A stretch of DNA of 64,000 bases from Isoetes taiwanensis (lineage: Eukaryota; Streptophyta; Lycopodiopsida; Isoetales; Isoetaceae), in contig JAJEKV010000034.1 of the NCBI GenBank assembly GCA_021234155.1, positions 4,914,028 to 4,978,027 of the forward strand. The letters are read 5' to 3'. Positions 12,507 through 23,645 of the stretch are shown piece by piece (position 1 is the stretch's first letter; each line of letters begins with the position of its first letter). Position numbers and translations under genes: made by a program. Below the pieces are notes generated by a model. That model searched no databases and had not been told where the DNA came from. It saw only the letters and a list, made by a program, of their open reading frames with translations.

Positions 12507-12915
12507 TTTTTCGATGCTGACTTCGCGAAGTCGAGAAAGCCCTGCCATCCTAACATTTGCCGATTATCATCGGGGTTTCGACTCAGCGAGTCAAGAAAGC
12601 CGTCAGGTAACACGTAAAATCAAGGATGTAGAGCTTTCACTCAGCGAGTCGAAAAAACCCTTAGCCAAGAAAAAAAAAAATTAGACATTCAAAGGGACTT
12701 TTCGACGCGAGTCGAAAGCCCCGCCATCCTAACATTTGCCGACATTATCGGGGTTTCTCGACTCGCGAGTCGAGAAAGCCAGGGTAACACAGAAAATCAA
12801 AGGATGCAGAGCTTTCTCGACTCGCGAGTCGAGAAAACCCAGAGAAGTAAAAGAAAATTAGACATTCAAGGGACTTTCTCGACTCGCGAGTCGAGAAAAC
12901 CCGGGGCTACTATTT
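12507..12915. repeat. Two-unit tandem repeat built of CTCGAC...GTCGAG palindromes
   Basis: Two units of about 180 bases (about 12543-12722 and 12724-12901) each carry three palindromes. The best preserved are perfect: CTCGACTCGCGAGTCGAG flanked by TTT and AAA at 12754, 12813 and 12874. The first unit has damaged versions (for example TCGACTCAGCGAGTC). Linkers between palindromes are conserved between units (CATCCTAACATTTGCCGA, AATTAGACATTCAA). It lies right after a splice donor, so it is probably intronic. Confidence 0.85.
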
Positions 12916-12937
12916 ACTGTTTATTCCGGGTGTTTAT

Positions 12938-15900
12938 TCCGGGGCTACATATTCTAAACGAGGTGCACCCTGGACTACCACAAATCGCCGGATCTCAGCA
13001 ATCCGGCGCCTGCATCAGATGTTGGAGCCTCCGACACCTCTCGCTTCGATTATGCTCAATTATGATTGGGGACGCCTATGATTTTAAGATATCGAATACG
13101 AAGTTTCCCTAAGGTTTTGATGGTATATCGAGCCTCTATACGGTTTCGCTTAAGCTTTTAGATATGAAATACGGGGATTCGAACCTCTACCAAAATAACT
13201 CAATGTCCTAATAAGACTACTTTAACCAATCTAACCAGTGAGTTCATGTGACTATTTTTTATCTTAAATCCATGTTTTTTTTATAATAACCCATTGAATT
13301 GTTTTAGGGATATGGTCTATGATTTTAAGAATTATATCTATATCAAATCCCCTAGAACCCCTGTTATTTTGCTACATATTCTAAACGAGGTGCACCCCTA
13401 CCACAGTTCTGGCCAATCCGACGCCCGCATCGTATGTTGGAGCCTCCGACACCTCTCGTTTCGATTATGCTCAATTATGATTGGGGACGCCTATGATTTT
13501 AAGATATCGAATACGAGTTTCCCTAAGGTTTTGATGGTATATCGAGCCTCTATACGGTTTCGCTTAAGCTTTTAGATATGAAATACGGGGATTCGAACCT
13601 CTACCAAAATAACTCAATGTCCTAATAAGACTACTTTAACCAATCTAACCAGTGAGTTCATGTGACTATTTTTTATCTTAAATCCATGTTTTTTTTTATA
13701 ATAACCCATTGAATTGTTTTAGGGATATGGTCTATGATTTTAAGAATTATATCTATATCAAATCCCCCTAGAACCCCCTGTTATTTTGCTACATATTCTA
13801 AACGAGGTGCACCCTGGACTACCACAGTCGTCGGATCTGGCAAATCCGGCGGCCCGCATCAGATGTTGGAGCCTCTGGACACCTCTCGTTTCGATTATGC
13901 TCAATTATGATTGGGGACGCCTATGATTTTAAGATATCGAATACGAGTTTCCCTAAGGTTTTGATGGTATATCGAGCCTCTATACGGTTTCGCTTAAGCT
14001 TTTAGATATGAAATACGGGGATTCGAACCTCTACCAAAATAACTCAATGTCCTAATAAGACTACTTTAACCAATCTAACCAGTGAGTTCATGTGACTATT
14101 TTTTATCTTAAATCCATGTTTTTTTTTATAATAACCCATTGAATTGTTTTAGGGATATGGTCTATGATTTTAAGAATTATATCTATATCAAATCCCCCTA
14201 GAACCCCCTGTTATTTTGCTACATATTCTAAACGAGGTGCACCCTGGACTACCACAGTCGTCGGATCTGTCAATCCGACGGCCCAGACTGTATGTTGGAG
14301 CCTCTGGACACCTCTCGTTTCGATTATGCTCAATTATGATTGGGGACGCCTATGATTTTAAGATATCGAATACGAGTTTCCCTAAGGTTTTGATGGTATA
14401 TCGAGCCTCTATACGGTTTAAGCTTTAAGCTTTTAGATATGAAATACGGGGATTCGAACCTCTACCAAAATAACTCAATGTCCTAATAAGACTACTTTAA
14501 CCAATCTAACCAGTGAGTTCATGTGACTATTTTTTATCTTAAATCCATGTTTTTTTTTATAATAACCCATTGAATTGTTTTAGGGATATGGTCTATGATT
14601 TTAAGAATTATATCTATATCAAATCCCCTAGAACCCCTCATTTATTTTGCTACATATTCTAAAACGAGGTGCACCCCTGACTACCACGCCGCCGGATTCA
14701 CAATCCGGACGCCCGTGCATCGTATGTTGGAGCCTCGACACCTCTCGCTTCGATTATGCTCAATTATGATTGGGGACGCCTATGATTTTAAGATATCGAA
14801 TACGAAGTTTCCCTAAGGTTTTGATGGTATATCGAGCCTCTATACCTGGTTTCGCTTAAGCTTTTAGATATGAAATACGGATTCAACCTCTACCAAAATA
14901 ACTCAATGTCCTAATAAGACTACTTTAACCAATCTAACCAAAGGAGTTCATGTGACTATTTTTTATCTTAAATCCATGTTTTTTTTATAATAACCCATTG
15001 AATTGTTTTAGGGATGTGGTCTATGATTTTAAGAATTATATCTATATCAAATCCCCTAGAACCCCTGTTATTTTGCTACATATTCTAAAATCGAGGTGCA
15101 CCCCGACTACCACACATTCTGATCAATCCGACGGCCCTGATCAGAGATGTTGGAGCCTCCTGACACCTCCTCGACTTTCGATTATGCTCAATTATGATTG
15201 GGGAATTGTTTTATGATTTTTAAGATATCTAATCAAATAGAACCCCCCGTTATTTCCCTAAGGTTTTGATGGTATATCGAGCCTCTATACCTTGACACCT
15301 CGCTTTTAAGCCTTTAGATATTTTTAAATGAAATACGGGGATTCGAACCTCTACCAAAATAACTCAATGTCCTAATAAGACTACTTTAACCAATCTAACC
15401 AGTGAGTTCATGTGACTATTTTTTATCTTAAATCCATGTTTTTTTTTATAATAACCCATTGAATTGTTTTAGGGATATGGTCTATGATTTTAAGAATTAT
15501 ATTTATATCAAATCCCCCTAGAACCCCTTGTTATTTTGCTACATATTCTAAACGAGGTGCACCCTGGACTACCACAGGATATGGTCGTCGGATCTTAAGA
15601 ATTATATCATCAATCCGACGCCCTGCATCAGTATGTTGGAGCCTCTGGACACCTCTCGTTTCGATTATGCTCAATTATGATTGGGGACGCCTATGATTTT
15701 AAGATATCGAATACGAGTTTCCCTAAGGTTTTGATGGTATATCGAGCCTCTATACGGTTTCGCTTAAGCTTTTAGATATGAAATACGGGATTCAACCTCT
15801 ACCAAAATAACTCAATGTCCTAATAAGACTACTTTAACCAATCTAACCAAAGGAGTTCATGTGACTATTTTTATCTTAAATCCATGTTTTTTTTATAATA

Positions 15901-15990
15901 ACCCATTGAATTGTTTTAGGGATATGGTCTATGATTTTAAGAATTATATCTATATCAAATCCCCCTAGAACCCCCTCGTTTTTGCTACAT
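12938..15990. repeat. Tandem array of about 425 bp units, seven full plus a partial copy
   Basis: The anchor GCTACATATTCTAAACGAGG recurs at about 12943, 13370, 13789, 14218, 14649, 15074 and 15537, and in truncated form at 15985. The spacings are 419-463 bases. Most of each unit is nearly identical, but a short segment of about 60 bases after the anchor, containing a CGGAT...ATCCG hairpin, differs in every unit. Unit six is also rearranged near 15200-15320. Each unit carries a tRNA-like sequence on the minus strand. The array appears to lie in an intron of the gene whose exons flank it. Confidence 0.92.
13172..15850 (-). ncRNA. Seven tRNA-like Pol III promoter units in the array
   Basis: Read on the minus strand, each unit has an A-box-like TGGTTAGATTGG and, about 40 bases on, a B-box GGTTCGAATCC. 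Between them GTC-TTATTAG-GAC can form a short anticodon-like hairpin with an ATT triplet. Approximate positions are 13172-13240, 13585-13653, 14015-14083, 14447-14516, 14871-14940, 15335-15403 and 15782-15850. The fifth and seventh lost a G in the B-box. The acceptor arms do not pair, so these are not tRNA genes; they look like the head of a tRNA-derived SINE amplified in tandem. Transcription is not shown by the sequence. Confidence 0.6.
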
Positions 15991-16395
15991 ATTCATGCTC
16001 GACATTGGTACATTGTCCAATGCGCCCTTATCCCGACCAGATCATACACGCTTAGGCAACAAAGTGGAAAGCATTGGGTTGTCCTCGGCCCTAAAGGAAA
16101 CAGGGCTCCTCGGATAAGTGGAAGACCTTTGAGAAACTATGCGGATATATATGTTCACCTGGAGGGACAGGAAGATGACGAGGGAGAGGAAGAAGAGGAG
16201 AAGAAGAAGAGAACACCAAGGAAAGGTAGGAGAGTCTCTCGCACCAATATGACCTCATTCTTAGCAATCGAGGCGGTCCGGGGAGAAATGGACCGACATA
16301 TGGGCTCAATGGACAAGAGGCAAGTTGAAGGACAAAGAATGGAGAATTTCCAAGCGTGGCGGACCCCAAGTTGTTTGACAAGCAGTTCATGAAGA
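15991..16395 (+). pseudogene. Exon with acidic and basic low-complexity segment
   Basis: The open frame to 16392 includes GKHWVVLGPKGNRAPRISGR, then an acidic run (EGQEDDEGEEEEE) followed by a basic run (KKKRTPRKGRRVSRTN). Such a charge-switch segment is common in nuclear plant proteins. No domain is recognised. The start of the exon is uncertain because the tandem array ends only about 60-100 bases upstream; AG dinucleotides near 16039 could serve as acceptor. It is probably the next exon after 12492. Confidence 0.4.
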
Positions 16396-16559
16396 GGATA
16401 CAGGGCCTCACGGACAAAGAAACGCTTGACCTACAAGGCAAAATCTTGAGGGAACAATCCCGCTAAGGAAGACCAGGGAGTTCTAAAATGCACGGATGCA
16501 AAGGATTATGCCACAACCCTAAAGCGACAAATAAGTAGAAAGAAGGCATCACGGAGTTC

Positions 16560-17628
16560 GCAACGTTGCATCTAATGAATACCATGATTTTGATTATTAC
16601 AAGGAAAAGGCTGCCCTTGATGAGGAAGACATGAAGGAATTGAACCGCCTATGTCAACCCTACATCAACACCAAGCTGAAGCGCAACGTTAAAACCCTTC
16701 CTTTCCCTGAACGTGCTATGGCAATTCAAAAGGAAGCTTGGATTGATCGGGTGGTCCCATTTAAGGCGCACGATAGCTCCCCCCCATTTCTGGTTATTTT
16801 GGGACACAAGGGATTTGGTGGTCCGAACTGGCACCTGGACCCGTGGCACTATTTGCCATCAATATGATCGAAGACCCCACCCTTTTTTATGACAAAGCTG
16901 ACATAGAGCAGTGGTACAAGACGTGTCTGGACATGACCGACCTGGATACTTTCAGTTTCCTTGTCTTTTGCATGCCGGGCAATCAAACAACTCTTTTGTC
17001 TCCCAATGGGCAAACTGATATTAACTTCACCAACAAGATCATGCACTCCATATACTGAACTTGATCATGAGTGCAGACTTGGCTTTGCCGAAGGCACCAA
17101 GCTTTTGCCAACATAGTTTTGGTTTTGATTTCAAGATTGGCGGTCGGCACGGATAAGTGGTGGTCTAGCGAGCATCATTATCTCGACAAGTTCATGATCT
17201 CTCAAGAGCAGATGGAACCCTGGAAGGGGGGCAGATTTATGGAGGATGTTCCATCGATGGACAAGGTCAGCAAAGATGGTGCGACAGGTCCTATACATAG
17301 AATTCCTATCCGGCCAAGAGTTATCAAGTACTTCATAACCAGCTTGGTCGAGGAAGATCAAATTGTATGCGAGTGGTACATGAATGGCCTGTTCTCTCAG
17401 GGGGCTATGCTGTTTGGAATGAAACCTATATCCGTGGTTGGAAATAAGGACATGGTTGAAACCATTCGGTCATACCTGGATCTGCTTCATGAGCATTTCA
17501 AGGGGAGGAAGACAAATGGAAGCAGTAAAGACGACGAGGACGAGGGAGACAAAGCTGACGGAGACGAGAATGTCGAAGGTTTGGACCCGAATGTCACGCC
17601 AACACATTCTTGAAAACCCGAGATTGAG
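16560..17628 (+). pseudogene. DNA-methyltransferase-like segment
   Basis: Three open frames in shifting phase (16631-16867, 16843-17058, 17071-17613) read as one broken protein. The order resembles a beta-class amino-methyltransferase. A possible motif IV appears as HDSSPPF or LDPWHYL (about 16770-16855), and a D.EQWYKTCLDM...FLVFCMPGNQ stretch follows. Next comes a motif-X-like HRIPIRPRVIKYFITSL (17295-17345), then a motif-I-like DQIVCEWYMNGLFSQGAMLF (17358-17417). That last part has N-G-L-F-S-Q-G where F-x-G-x-G is expected, so SAM binding may be lost. A charged tail (KDDEDEGDKADGDE) precedes a splice donor at 17629. The assignment is tentative; a gene of unknown function is the alternative. 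Confidence 0.35.
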
Positions 17629-17770
17629 GTGAGTTTACTTTGTTCTATTTGGTGTTTCTCGACTTCGCGAGTCGAGAAAAACTCGTTTCCTTTCAATACC
17701 TTTTCTTTTCATTCTCGACTCATGAAATGAAAACTCGCTTTCCTTTCTCGACCGGATGTCATCATTTCAG
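17629..17770 (+). repeat. Intron with CTCGAC palindromes
   Basis: The segment is bounded by a donor GTGAGT (17629) and an acceptor TTTCAG (17765-17770). It holds one well-kept palindrome, CTCGACTTCGCGAGTCGAG (17658), and two half or damaged copies (about 17723 and 17745). This ties the palindrome family directly to introns of this locus. Confidence 0.6.
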
Positions 17771-18620
17771 GGAATTCCAGGTCAACGACTCCGGATCATT
17801 GTCATTGGGCAGCGGTTCACGTCGCGAGGAGGAGAAATGAAAAGGACAAAGACAATCCGTAGCAAGACACCGCCACAAACCGAAAAGGACCTGAAAAGAT
17901 AATGATCCCGCATTTGGATCCCGATGAACCGGAAATATGGTCGAGCCAAACTCCAACTGGGATCCAAATTTGTCCACCAAGCTTGTAATATTTGACGCCA
18001 ATGGAGTATTAGCTGCAGATACCACGACAAAGACGCCCCCGAGATTAACACCTCGCAGATCCCAATGAAAACAGAGCATAAAATAGTGTATCCGAGGCTT
18101 AGAGCTAAGGAAATTATTGAATGGTGCCCGGAACGGGATTCAAGTGGGCATATGGTCTTGTATGGCAAAGAAAAATATTGTCAATGTTCTTGGTGTTCTC
18201 GGCATTTTTCGTTTTGAAGTTCAAGTTCGTTTGGGGAAACGAAAGGGTCGAAAGCATGTGAAGGACCTCGATCCAGCCATCACAAAGGGGAAGCCTATAA
18301 TGGTGAAAAAGGCCGGATTGGGTTTATGAGCAATTCCGGACTATGGCAAACACAACACTGATCATAGACGACTCCGCCTACAAGTGCTATCATAAACGCC
18401 AAAAAATACAATCATTGCTAAGCCATATCGACACGAAGAATATGAGAGACGGATAGGTGGTTGTCCTTCTGACTCGGTCCCCGCCTTTGGCGAATCCCTC
18501 TTTGCCATTCTTGTCGCCGATGTGCTTACGAAATCTATCCGAGCCTCACGGAACCCGATCCAGAGAGCAAGCCGATCATGAAAGCTATGGACGACAAATA
18601 CTTTGGTGAACAAGAAGAGT
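17771..18620 (+). pseudogene. FCP1/NIF-like HAD phosphatase segment
   Basis: Motifs occur in the family order but in different frames. HAD motif I is KLVIFDANGVLAAD (about 17981-18020; the first Asp is present, and the form D.NG.L is the plant FCP1-like version). The VGIWSCMAKKNIVNVL strand follows at about 18139-18190, and motif III/IV is TLIIDDSAYKCYH (about 18354-18393), followed by AKPYRHEEYERR. The family dephosphorylates phosphoserine/threonine proteins such as the RNA polymerase II tail, but no substrate can be read here. It begins at a splice acceptor (TTTCAG) and follows the methyltransferase-like exon. Frameshifts near 18060, 18200 and 18395 make this copy nonfunctional as read. A related segment lies at 58560-59032. 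Confidence 0.65.
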
Positions 18621-18717
18621 GACCCCCTTTCGATAGTCAAATTGTGTGAATATTGTAATCGAACGTGAACACATGTATTGACCATTTTGTAATGAATATA
18701 CTTGTATATTGAGTTTT

Positions 18718-19070
18718 CGATGCCTTTCTCGACTCACGAAGCTCGAAAGGCATGCTTGTCGGGTTGATGAAACCATTTGTATGTTTGATTGTATGACCGG
18801 ATGCAGCCCACAATCTATTATGATAATGCTTGTACATTGGGTTTCACAGGCCTTTCTCGACTCAGCGAAATCGAAAGGCATGCTTTTGTCTCGCTGACAA
18901 AAGCATTTGTATGCTTCCGTGTGTGATTGGATGCAACCATATTCTAATGAGAATGGTTGTACTTTGATTTTTATGGGCCTTTCTCGACTTCGCGAGTCGA
19001 AAAGACACTACTTCCCCGTCATTGGATGCAGTTGTATGGAATGAATGTTCTCCGCTGTAATTTGATTTCA
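18718..19070. repeat. Three-unit tandem repeat of about 128 bp with palindromes
   Basis: The block GCCTTTCTCGACT recurs at 18722, 18850 and 18978, exactly 128 bases apart. Each is followed by a variant of the GTCGAAAGGCATGCTT type half and a GTATG...GGATGCA spacer. The palindromes are damaged in the first two units and nearly perfect in the third (CTCGACTTCGCGAGTCGA). It follows the HAD-like exon and may be intron or 3' flank. Confidence 0.75.
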
Positions 19071-19137
19071 ACATTCTTTTCTTCGCTTTGACTAATGGCA
19101 CCGTAATTGTTAATCATACTCTCCTTGCTCCGTGTGG

Positions 19138-19640
19138 TTTAGGCACGATCCATCCGACACCAAAGCACAGATCCCGCCAGCATCACGGCAGACCGCCTCC
19201 AGCGCATACGCATCCAGCTCAAGGCGGAAGAAATACCGTTTCGCACGTATCCCCACACGCTACACTCTTGCCCTACCTTTGGGACAAGGTTGCTTTCGCG
19301 ACCAATTCAGAGGTTGCTCGCTACACCCCGGGGATAAAGAAACAGGCGAAGAACAAAGAGAAAGTCCAGAAGCTCAAGGCATATTGCAAGCATTGCATAA
19401 CATCCACGGAGGTTGGGGAATGAGCATATTCGATGAAAGGTCATGGAGGCGAAAGTGGAGAAGTCGGGTGGACGGAGGTCGGGCCGGTAGCTCCGTGAGG
19501 CACCTCCACGCGGAGGCATTCCACACTCTTCAAAGTTGCCCCCAAGGCTTACAGGCGGCATGAAGAAGCGCCACAAGTTAATCCCCTAAGGTGGACCACC
19601 TACCAAGATGATGTAATCAGAGTGACAAAGAAGACCGCCA
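19138..19640 (+). pseudogene. Possible terminal exon of the same locus, unrecognised
   Basis: A splice-acceptor-like GTGGTTTAG precedes 19141, and coding-like sequence follows in two overlapping frames (19088-19423 and 19132-19563), rich in His, Arg and Pro. The codon composition resembles the upstream exons, and there is another CTCGACTTCGCGAACTGG palindrome remnant downstream (19765). A polyadenylation-like AATAAA context occurs at 19680-19695. I recognise no domain; the assignment to this gene is by position only. Confidence 0.3.
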
Positions 19641-19934
19641 TGGTCTCTGGTCCGATGTAAAATACATTGTATCTCTTCAATTTATTAATAAAATTCTTTT
19701 CAACTACATCTTTGGTTTCAAACTTTAATGAATTTCCTTTGTTTCAGTTTTGCATTGTTTTTGTTCTCGACTTCGCGAACTGGGAAAACTGCAGCCGACA
19801 AAATTTGGATTGAGTTTTATTCAAAAATTCAATTAAGGATAGTTTTCGGGTCGGGGTGCTACTTTTTATGTAAATTAACCGGGTTCCGAAAAAAAATGGG
19901 AATGGAATGAGTCCCACTTTAATTAAATACGACT

Positions 19935-22567
19935 TCTTATACGAAAAATAACATTTCATCTTTAGAATATGCTGCTCGAGCTTCTGTATTTGCATTAATT
20001 ATAGCAAGATTAAGTTATTTTTTGTCACGCTTCTTATTCATTTCTGATATGGTTCTAGTTACTCTTGCAAAGAGCGCATGCCATTTTAAGACAATGCGTA
20101 TGCAGCAATCTGAAGGCCTTACCCAGAATTTTTTACTTGCCTACTTTCAGTGCCTTCCCATGAGGTGATGTGTGTTTTTCTAGTAATGTTTTTCAACTCA
20201 CTATAAGGGACTTGAAATGGCTATTTAATTTCTTCTATTATTGAGTTCCTGTGTGTCAGTTTTCTTCAATCACCTTACTTCAGAGAGGTAACAACTAATA
20301 CATCTTCTTATGCTTTTGCTTTCAGCCTCACGTCGTACACATGTATTTGAAGCTTAAAGCGTGCAGTTAACATGCATCAGTAAATAAATTCCCTTCTGAT
20401 CACCTTAATCTTTTTGGACTTTGTCTTCAAGTTGTACATCTCTGTTGTGCTTTCCATTGTGCTTACTGGTGGGCAACCCCTCATTGCGTCAGCATCTTGT
20501 TATAGTGTGGTTAACATCCAAGTAGGGAATAGGAATTATGTTCAATGTGGTATTCCCAATAACTCAGATATTATTGAAACAGATATTTTGTCCACTGCAA
20601 CTCCTATTTGTCATGACGGGGCAGCCATGGATCTCTGGGGCTGCAGCATTTGGCTGGAGGCTTCTCTGGAAAATTTCCATTGGAATTGTGATTGGCTTTC
20701 TCCTGGAGTATTCAAAACTGTTAAATATATGTTTCTTTGCCTTGAAGCTCTACATGGAAAGAGTAGCCTAGTCTATAGTACCTCTATTGTAGAGAAGAGG
20801 TTGAGGCAGTTATACTAGTGGAGTAGCGGGTTGCTCTAGCATTGGAGGGAGCTCTTGGAGAAAGGCCTATAGTATCTTGCTAATCTTGCCTAGTACAATG
20901 CTACTTCTGCTTAAAATCTTGCGGGTTGGGCTTCTTGGTAGTGGAGTACATTTCTGGAAGAGCAAGTCAGCCTTTATAGTACTGCTAGTAGGAGAAGAAT
21001 GCAGATCTTCAGGCGTTCTCATACAATCCAGAGCGACTTGTAACATATCTTATTCTTCTAGGTATTCCTTCGGCTGCGTTCTTCATGACCTTGAGGAATA
21101 TTTTTTGTACTCTACAAGTGCTATTACCTTCCCATAGTACCTACAAGAGCTGAGAAGAAGGCTATGCCCTCTAGTACTGGAAGAACTAAAAGGTAGAGGA
21201 GCATATCATTTTTGGGGATGAAGAAGAGGTTGAGAACCTTCAAAGATAGTGCGTGGACTTGATCCTAGGGTAGTTTTTTTTGTTTGATGGCTGCATGTAT
21301 TTTCTGTGACAATTCTTTCTATCCGGTGACCAAGAGCTTTGTATACTTCCTATCTGGCCTATTGTGGAGCCCACAAGAAGGTCGTGTGCCATTTTTATAT
21401 TAATCAAAAAAATTCTTACCCTCAAAAAAAAAAAAAAAAAAAAAAAATGATAGAGCCTATTACCAAGAAGAATTGAATAATTGTTACGATTATTTTGTGA
21501 TATTAAAATCCAAAATGTTATTGTATATATCTTTCTTCTTGTCCTTCTGTTTGGGAGCATTTTGCATGGATGTAGCATGATTTAATTCCCATCGAGGGAA
21601 ACAGGTAAATATGCATGTACGCATGATCTTTTTATCAATTCGTAGGTTATTATATTAGAGACTAAGCTAAGTCCACGTTCATGTCAAGCAAAATGACCAT
21701 AATTGTCTTTGACCTTTTGTAGCAAACAACAATGGCAACCATTTCTAAGTTCTGGACATTTTTTAACCTTCTAGCATATCAAATTGCTTCAAATTTTAAA
21801 AACACATAGTCTAGGCGTTGGGCATGGCCAAAATCATGAAACATGGTCAACGACTAGGCCAAGCTTATTGTTGTGGTTATGATATCTATTGCAAGTTATC
21901 TAGTCTTCTTTACTGTAAGTGTTATAGTTGGCTTCTCTACCATTAAAGAGGTTCCTAATGTCATGGAGTTCCCACTCTGCTTAACCCCTCCTTTGCCTGA
22001 ACCTGCCTCACTCCAACATGCACTCGGGTTTCTCCTTCAATGTAGGTTACAGGGAATATAGCCTACAACGAACACAAGCTCCATGAGTTTATCCCCCAAA
22101 AAACATCTGCATATATATCAATCAATTTGATTTGCACATCGACAAATGATTGTACAAGAAACACTCGAGCATTGTGCGTGCTTTCAGTACCAGGTTGTCA
22201 CATATAATATATTGAAGGTATGTTTTGTCAAGAGAGTCGTTTATGCAAGAAGTCTATTTCAAAGTTCTTACGGAAAAGTATTTTGCCCTCTTGTTCTCAA
22301 GTAGCAGTTTTCACACGGGTTTGCTGCCCACATGTGCAAATATTGCTCCTATACGATACTGCTACTCTTTAGAGGCCATAGATTTTTTAGGTGGCCAGAA
22401 TATGGAGCATGTGGAATGTTATTTTTTCTCGAGAACAACAAAGTTTGAAGTGAAAGCGAAGGGATGCATCTAGCATTATTACATGCTCTGCCTATTTCTG
22501 ATGGTTAAACGGCTCCAAAGGCTTCACCTATTGTTCGTAAACAAAAAGAGATAGAGGTAAGCTTCTA
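19935..22567. repeat. Segmental duplication, copy 1
   Basis: The segment matches 32166-37149 in the same orientation, apart from insertions. Homology begins at TATACGAAAAATAACATTTC and ends at AGCTTCTAG where the Ty3 element starts. Copy 1 carries a poly(A)-tailed insertion (20565-21446) that copy 2 lacks, and lacks about 134 bases present at 36387-36520. Copies differ by scattered substitutions. Short open frames (for example 22225-22473) show no known domain. Confidence 0.9.
20565..21446 (+). mobile_element. Poly(A)-tailed retroposon, probably a 5'-truncated LINE
   Basis: This 882-base stretch is missing from copy 2 at the exact point between CCCAATAACT and ATGATAGAGCC. It ends in a poly(A) tract of about 24 bases (21423-21446), preceded by a TATTAATCAAAAAAATTCTTACC stretch like plant L1 3' ends. 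No RT domain remains in it. No target duplication is visible compared with the empty site at 32818-32820, which is unusual for a LINE and could mean an end deletion. A retroposed transcript is the alternative. Confidence 0.6.
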
Positions 22568-23606
22568 GGTCCATTGCTGGAGCATTGGTAAGTCCAAACA
22601 TCATAACTGTGTACTCGAAATGGCCATACCGAGTACGAAAATCTGTTTTCCACTCATCACCCTCCCGGATCCGAATAAGATTGTAGGCACCCCGAAGATC
22701 AATCTTCGTAAAATAATGTGCACCTTGAAGTCGCTCCAACAACTCTAGGATCAGAGGAAGCGGATACCGATTCGACACTGTGATTTTGTTGAGGCCACGA
22801 TAATCAACGACTAGCCGTAGCGAATCATCCTTCTTTTTGACAAAGGAGATAGGCGCTTCAGCAGGGGACTGAGAATGTCGAATGAAGCCAGTGGCCAGAT
22901 TCTCTTCAATATAATCCCACAAAACCTTCAACTCAGCAGGAGATAGACCATATATCAAACCATATATCAGACCATATGACGGCGTCGTCCCCGGCTGCAA
23001 ATCAATAGGACAATCATATGGACGATGCTCTAGGAGTTTGCTGGCCTTGACTTTGTTAAAAACATCAGAGAAATCGCCATATTTGTCTGGGAGCATTGGA
23101 GCAGGCTTCGCTGGTGCCGAGCTAGCCGATGGGTGAACCTGAATTGTAAACACTGAACTTGGAATTTGCCTTCTAGATTTATCGAACTCGCGAAGAGAAA
23201 TCTTCGAGATACGAAACTGAGGGCATGAAGAAGCCTCTACAAAAGCAGGAGCAAGAGCAGGAACATGAGCAGGAACAGGAACGTGAGCAGGAGTAGGAGC
23301 AGGAGCAGGAGCTGGAGCAGGGACTGGAGCAAGAACTAGACCAGAGCGTAAGGTGAACTGAACCGAGCAAGAGTAGGAGCAAGAGCGTAAACCGTGAGCC
23401 GAGCCGAACATCATCGAGAATATGGTCAGCATCTGGGGCATGAACTGGAGCAGAGGCAAGAGTCTAAACAAGAACAACAAGGACGGAATCAGGGGCCCAC
23501 GATACTGCACAGATCGAAGTCGATGTTGGTGTAGAAGCCTGAACTGCAGATGAACTAGAATTAGAGCTAGAACCAGCAAATCGAAATGATCTAGTACGCT
23601 AATCAA
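22568..23606 (-). pseudogene. RT remains of the truncated second internal region
   Basis: A 360-residue frame (23606-22524) begins with an Ala/Pro/Val repeat linker (about 23240-23340) and continues with the N-terminal half of [57 protein letters not shown] and [10 protein letters not shown]...FGLTNAPA. It breaks off at the last motif, before the YLDD active site, where the element joins copy 1 of the duplication. A 12-base duplication repeats GLIY twice (about 22950-22975). It lacks the catalytic aspartates and cannot polymerise. Confidence 0.85.
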
Positions 23607-23645
23607 TCTGTGGGTTATGTAGCTCGAGCCAGGGCAGACCCAAGA

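Noticed and set aside
12507-12915. CRISPR-like array
   Set aside because: The sequence is eukaryotic, repeats are palindromes with conserved linkers rather than unique spacers, and there are no cas genes.
13172-15850. Functional tRNA genes
   Set aside because: A- and B-boxes are present, but acceptor and T-stems do not pair properly, and all copies sit in a tandem repeat.
23179-23382. Cys/Ser-rich repeat protein on the minus strand
   Set aside because: It is another frame of the Ala/Pro linker of the Ty3 element (GGAGCA-type repeats), not a gene.
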